Source: Dyadobacter sp. NIV53
Lineage (GTDB): Bacteria > Bacteroidota > Bacteroidia > Cytophagales > Spirosomataceae
Direction: 5' to 3'
Assembly (NCBI RefSeq): GCF_019711195.1
Contig: NZ_CP081299.1
Coordinates: 4,004,001-4,068,000, forward strand
Length of the DNA: 64,000 nucleotides
Position 1 is the first letter of the stretch. Each line of letters starts with the position of its first letter. Position numbers and translations under genes: made by a program. Positions 61,336 to 64,000 of the stretch are shown here, one piece after another. The notes below the pieces were generated by a model. The model had not been told where the DNA came from and did no database searches. It worked only from the letters and a program-made list of their open reading frames with translations.

Positions 61336-62391
61336 TCAATCCTTCACCCGGCTCAAGCTAAGCATTTTCAGCATCCAGTCTGGTAAAGGCTTCTGGTGTT
61401 TACGTTTTTGTATATCCAGAAACCAGCCTATTTTTTTCAGAATTGGTAATTTATGTGTTTCTACCAGTTCGATTAAAGTGCCGTCAGGATCTTCTACATA
61501 AGCAAACCGCCCGGCTGCTGACTCCATACCAAATGATTTTTCGCTATCAATGGTAAAAGGATATCCATTCGCCTGGATTTTATTTTTGAGTGTTGCCATA
61601 TCCAACGTGTCAAAACACAAATGAATAAACCCGCAATCACCCCAATAACGGTTTTCAAAAAGTTTTTTTGGAGTACGGTCTAATGCCTGTATTAACTCAA
61701 TCTGGATATTTCCCAAAAGTTTGGAAAAAGCTCCAACGGGTGTGAATTGTTTTCTTAATAAAACCCTCCGGAAACGCTGGCCGGAAATGGATGTTGGCAG
61801 ATCTTCAAAAACCCCGGTTTTGTCATAAACAATCTCCATCGGGTCAAGCAGATTTTTATAAAAAGGCAGAGATTTATCAATGTTTGAAACACCGACAACA
61901 ACTCCTGCAACACCACCAACAGGTTTTCCGGTATTTTGGAACCACGTTGTGTCACTTGTGATCTGATATATATTTCCATAAGGATCATTTCCCCAGAAGC
62001 CTTCTCCCTCTGGAAGTGAAACCAAAGGACCTACTGCCTCCCTGGATTGACTTTTTACCCATTCATGCGCTTTGCGAACATCAGGAGCTTTGAACCTGAT
62101 AGCGTTAATACCCAGATCTCCCGGTTCCAGTTTAAAACCAACAGGCTGTGAAACCCGGCTTGTGAACGACCATATTTCCAGGCCGCCGCCTCCAGCCATA
62201 TTAATTGCCAGTAAAGCATGCCTTTGGTGTACTTTGCCTCCGGTATAAGGAGTCATAAGGGGAGCATCGGCTTTATCGTCAAAAACCGGTACATCGAAAC
62301 CCAGAATACGGCGATACCATTGCCATGCTTCGGGTACATTCTGAACACCAACACCTACTTGCTGGATTCCGGTTATTAGTGGAGCGCTCAT
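61336..62391 (-). CDS. VOC (glyoxalase/dioxygenase-type) family protein with two modules
   Basis: I start at the ATG at 62391 (MSAPLITGIQQVGVGVQNVP), giving 351 residues; the longer frame to 62481 adds an implausible hydrophobic extension. Two VOC halves are evident: GIQQVGVGVQNVPEAWQWY...GLEIWSFTSR and GGVAGVVVGVSNIDKSLPFY...GDCGFIHLCFDTLDMATL, ending FAYVEDPDGTLIELVETHK. Metal-binding His and Glu positions are present in part. The substrate is unknown. It is convergent with the acyltransferase gene. Confidence 0.85.
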   Translation of the reverse strand: MSAPLITGIQQVGVGVQNVPEAWQWYRRILGFDVPVFDDKADAPLMTPYTGGKVHQRHALLAINMAGGGGLEIWSFTSRVSQPVGFKLEPGDLGINAIRFKAPDVRKAHEWVKSQSREAVGPLVSLPEGEGFWGNDPYGNIYQITSDTTWFQNTGKPVGGVAGVVVGVSNIDKSLPFYKNLLDPMEIVYDKTGVFEDLPTSISGQRFRRVLLRKQFTPVGAFSKLLGNIQIELIQALDRTPKKLFENRYWGDCGFIHLCFDTLDMATLKNKIQANGYPFTIDSEKSFGMESAAGRFAYVEDPDGTLIELVETHKLPILKKIGWFLDIQKRKHQKPLPDWMLKMLSLSRVKD

Positions 62392-62642
62392 TGGTTGAGA
62401 TAATAGATTAAAAACATTAACAACAGACCAGAATTGCCCTGATCCTAAAAGAATGGCAATTTTACAAAATAAAAACAGCAAATGGGAGGATGCAGTAAGG
62501 ATTTCAAAAACCCAATAATTTCATTTGATAATTTGTAGGATTGAATGTTTTGCTCCTGCCTAATAATTCCTATCTTTAAGTGTAAAATTCAGAATAATAT
62601 TTTATTTTTTTTAGTCACGCATCCATTTGACCACGCTCATCG

Positions 62643-62650
62643 TATATTTG
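62643..62650 (+). promoter_or_regulatory. -7 promoter box for aroB
   Basis: TATATTTG matches TAnnTTTG and lies 28 nt before the aroB ATG. It rules against using the upstream TTG at 62658 only weakly, but ATG 62679 is the natural start. Confidence 0.55.
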
Positions 62651-62678
62651 ATGGGCATTGTCTCAATTTAATTTCAGA

Positions 62679-63713
62679 ATGAACCAGTCAGTAATTATTG
62701 CCTCTGTCAAGGAGAGTTTACCACAATTCATCAGCTCAGCAAACTATTCGAAAGTTATTGTAATTGCCGATAATAATACAAAAAAACACTGTTATCCACT
62801 TATTAAATCAGCTTTACCAAAACACAAATTAGTAGAAATTTCAAGCGGGGAGGTTTTTAAAACACTGGCCACCTGTGAGAAGATATGGAATGTGATGACA
62901 AGCGAAGAGCTCGACCGCCATGCACTTGTGATCAATATCGGAGGCGGCGTTATAGGTGACATGGGAGGTTTTTGCGCTGCTGTTTATAAAAGGGGAATAG
63001 ATTTTATACAGATTCCGACCACACTTTTATCACAGGTGGATGCAAGTGTTGGAGGAAAGTTAGGGGTTGATTTTCATGGGTTTAAAAATCATCTGGGTGT
63101 TTTTAGCCTTCCTGAAAAAGTTTTGATAGATCCTGAATTTTTAAAAACATTACCTGAGCGGGAAATACGTTCGGGCTTTGCAGAAATTATTAAACATTGC
63201 CTGATCGCTGATGGCGAAAAGTGGAATCAGATAAGCCATAAAGATTTTGAGGAACAGAACTGGGCGGATTTGATTGATCATTCAGTGAAAATAAAACAGA
63301 AAGTAGTTGAGCAGGACCCGACAGAGAAGGGGTTAAGGAAAATCCTGAATTTCGGACACACACTCGGACATGCCGTTGAAACACATTTTTTGAGCAAACC
63401 GGCCATCCAGAGATTGTATCATGGCGAGGCAATTGCAGTAGGAATGATTATGGAAAGTTATTTATCATTGAAAAAGGGAATGATAAATAGTGAGTTATTA
63501 AGCCAGATCGAAGAATTTATTTTTGCAACTTATGGCAGGGTACAAATTGCAGCTGAGGATATTGAAGCAATTTTAGCACTCACCCGCCAGGATAAAAAGA
63601 ACAGGGGAAGCGAAATCCGTTTTTCGCTTTTAACAGGGGCAGGAAGCTGCGGATATGACATAGTAGTTTCGGTTTCTGAAATGCGTAAAGCAATAGCTTA
63701 TTACATGGGTTGA
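62679..63713 (+). CDS. aroB: 3-dehydroquinate synthase
   Basis: AroB makes 3-dehydroquinate from DAHP in the shikimate pathway, using NAD and a divalent metal. From ATG 62679 (MNQSVIIASVKESLPQFISS) the protein has 344 residues. The NAD-binding and substrate region reads LVINIGGGVIGDMGGFCAAVYKRG, followed by QIPTTLLSQVDASVGGKLGVD. The metal ligands lie in RSGFAEIIKH (Glu), LNFGHTLGHAVE (His) and YHGEAIAVGM (His). It is a single gene with its own -7 box, followed by the DUF4136 lipoprotein gene. Confidence 0.95.
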   Translation: MNQSVIIASVKESLPQFISSANYSKVIVIADNNTKKHCYPLIKSALPKHKLVEISSGEVFKTLATCEKIWNVMTSEELDRHALVINIGGGVIGDMGGFCAAVYKRGIDFIQIPTTLLSQVDASVGGKLGVDFHGFKNHLGVFSLPEKVLIDPEFLKTLPEREIRSGFAEIIKHCLIADGEKWNQISHKDFEEQNWADLIDHSVKIKQKVVEQDPTEKGLRKILNFGHTLGHAVETHFLSKPAIQRLYHGEAIAVGMIMESYLSLKKGMINSELLSQIEEFIFATYGRVQIAAEDIEAILALTRQDKKNRGSEIRFSLLTGAGSCGYDIVVSVSEMRKAIAYYMG

Positions 63714-63799
63714 CTTTTTGTGTAGACAGGCATAAGCTATTGATTTTTAAGGGTTTTTATTAATATACACAATACATATTTCATAACCTGACAAATAAA

Positions 63800-64000
63800 A
63801 TGCTTATGTTCAAGTCTATTAAACCGTATGCCGCTTTGTTTTTTATAATAGTGCTGGCTGGATGCTCGAGTGGTCGTAAAGTGTTTGTGGAGCACGATTA
63901 CAGTTATGAAACCAATTTTAAGGATTACTCCTCCTACACGTTCCTTGAATGCGAGCGCGATACAAACAATCTTTGTACAGAAATTTATGAAGCAATTCGC
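63800..64000 (+). CDS. DUF4136-like lipoprotein, N-terminal part (runs off right edge)
   Basis: From ATG 63800 (or 63806) the frame is open to the window end, 67 codons. The signal peptide and lipobox LAGC are clear (PYAALFFIIVLAGCSSG). The mature start EHDYSYETNFKDYSSYTFLE resembles the opening of DUF4136 lipoproteins (a D-F/Y-x-x-F-K-x-Y-x-T-F pattern). The function of the family is unknown. The C-terminal part is outside the window. Confidence 0.75.
   Translation, partial: MLMFKSIKPYAALFFIIVLAGCSSGRKVFVEHDYSYETNFKDYSSYTFLECERDTNNLCTEIYEAIR

Overview
The window looks like a chromosomal segment of a Bacteroidota bacterium, most likely Cytophagales (a Dyadobacter/Spirosomaceae-type genome is my inference). 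The support is: a type IX secretion (T9SS) and gliding repertoire (PorP/SprF, a CHU_C/type B export substrate, a type A export substrate, GldJ); promoter -7 boxes of the Bacteroidota form TAnnTTTG; frequent outer-membrane barrels and lipoproteins; and the absence of strong Shine-Dalgarno sites. Almost everything is housekeeping or envelope related. No rRNA, tRNA, CRISPR array, prophage or complete insertion sequence was seen.

1-13 kb (minus strand): a branched-chain amino acid cluster, transcribed ilvD-ilvB-ilvN-ilvC, then ilvA, then leuC-leuD (leuD runs off the left edge). It is led by what reads as a textbook transcription attenuator: a 17-residue leader peptide packed with Ile/Leu/Val codons, a 1:2 hairpin, a 2:3 antiterminator and a 3:4 intrinsic terminator immediately before ilvD. 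The cluster is interrupted by accessory DNA: a nucleotidyltransferase-like gene with a small coiled-coil partner, an outer-membrane protein plus AraC regulator, a YoeB-type toxin-antitoxin pair bracketed by a duplicated AraC gene tail, a membrane-protein gene with an internal stop, and a GxxExxY nuclease-like gene enclosed by about 45-bp imperfect terminal inverted repeats between leuC and leuD.

13-28 kb: murQ, a NIPSNAP protein, a PorP/SprF gene divergent from a large T9SS type B substrate (frameshifted), ruvB (frameshifted), a NUDIX hydrolase, dihydroorotase, comF, gldJ and mfd. 28-34 kb: pnuC, a barstar-like inhibitor and a barnase/RNase Sa-like lipoprotein separated by 13 exact copies of a heptamer, a small isomerase-like protein, an ECF sigma factor with a trans-envelope anti-sigma/barrel fusion, and a serpin lipoprotein.

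34-50 kb: an LVIVD-repeat lipoprotein operon, a glycosyltransferase and a UDP-diacylglucosamine pyrophosphatase-like enzyme, a double TonB-C protein, an SPFH protein (two frameshifts) with a ribbon-helix-helix partner, a DPP-IV-like S9 peptidase, an M28 peptidase, a fused antitoxin-PIN toxin, hemB and an orphan OmpR-type regulator. 50-64 kb: an alpha/beta hydrolase, fabI, outer-membrane and vWA-like proteins, a RES-like protein, a ComM/YifB ATPase, a HAD-IIA phosphatase, a phosphotransferase, a DUF3494 ice-binding protein with a T9SS tail, an AraC regulator with a 28-bp palindrome upstream, a PlsC acyltransferase, a VOC protein, aroB and the start of a DUF4136 lipoprotein.

Caution on sequence quality: at least five reading-frame breaks (near 16594, 40750, 40819, 44568, 55970) are each explained by one missing base in a homopolymer, and ruvB carries an extra TA. 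This pattern is more typical of long-read base-calling error than of real pseudogenes. Several families of dispersed inverted repeats (CACAGAG-, CCGTGGCACGG-, CGGC- and ACCATTAAG-type) sit in the intergenic gaps.
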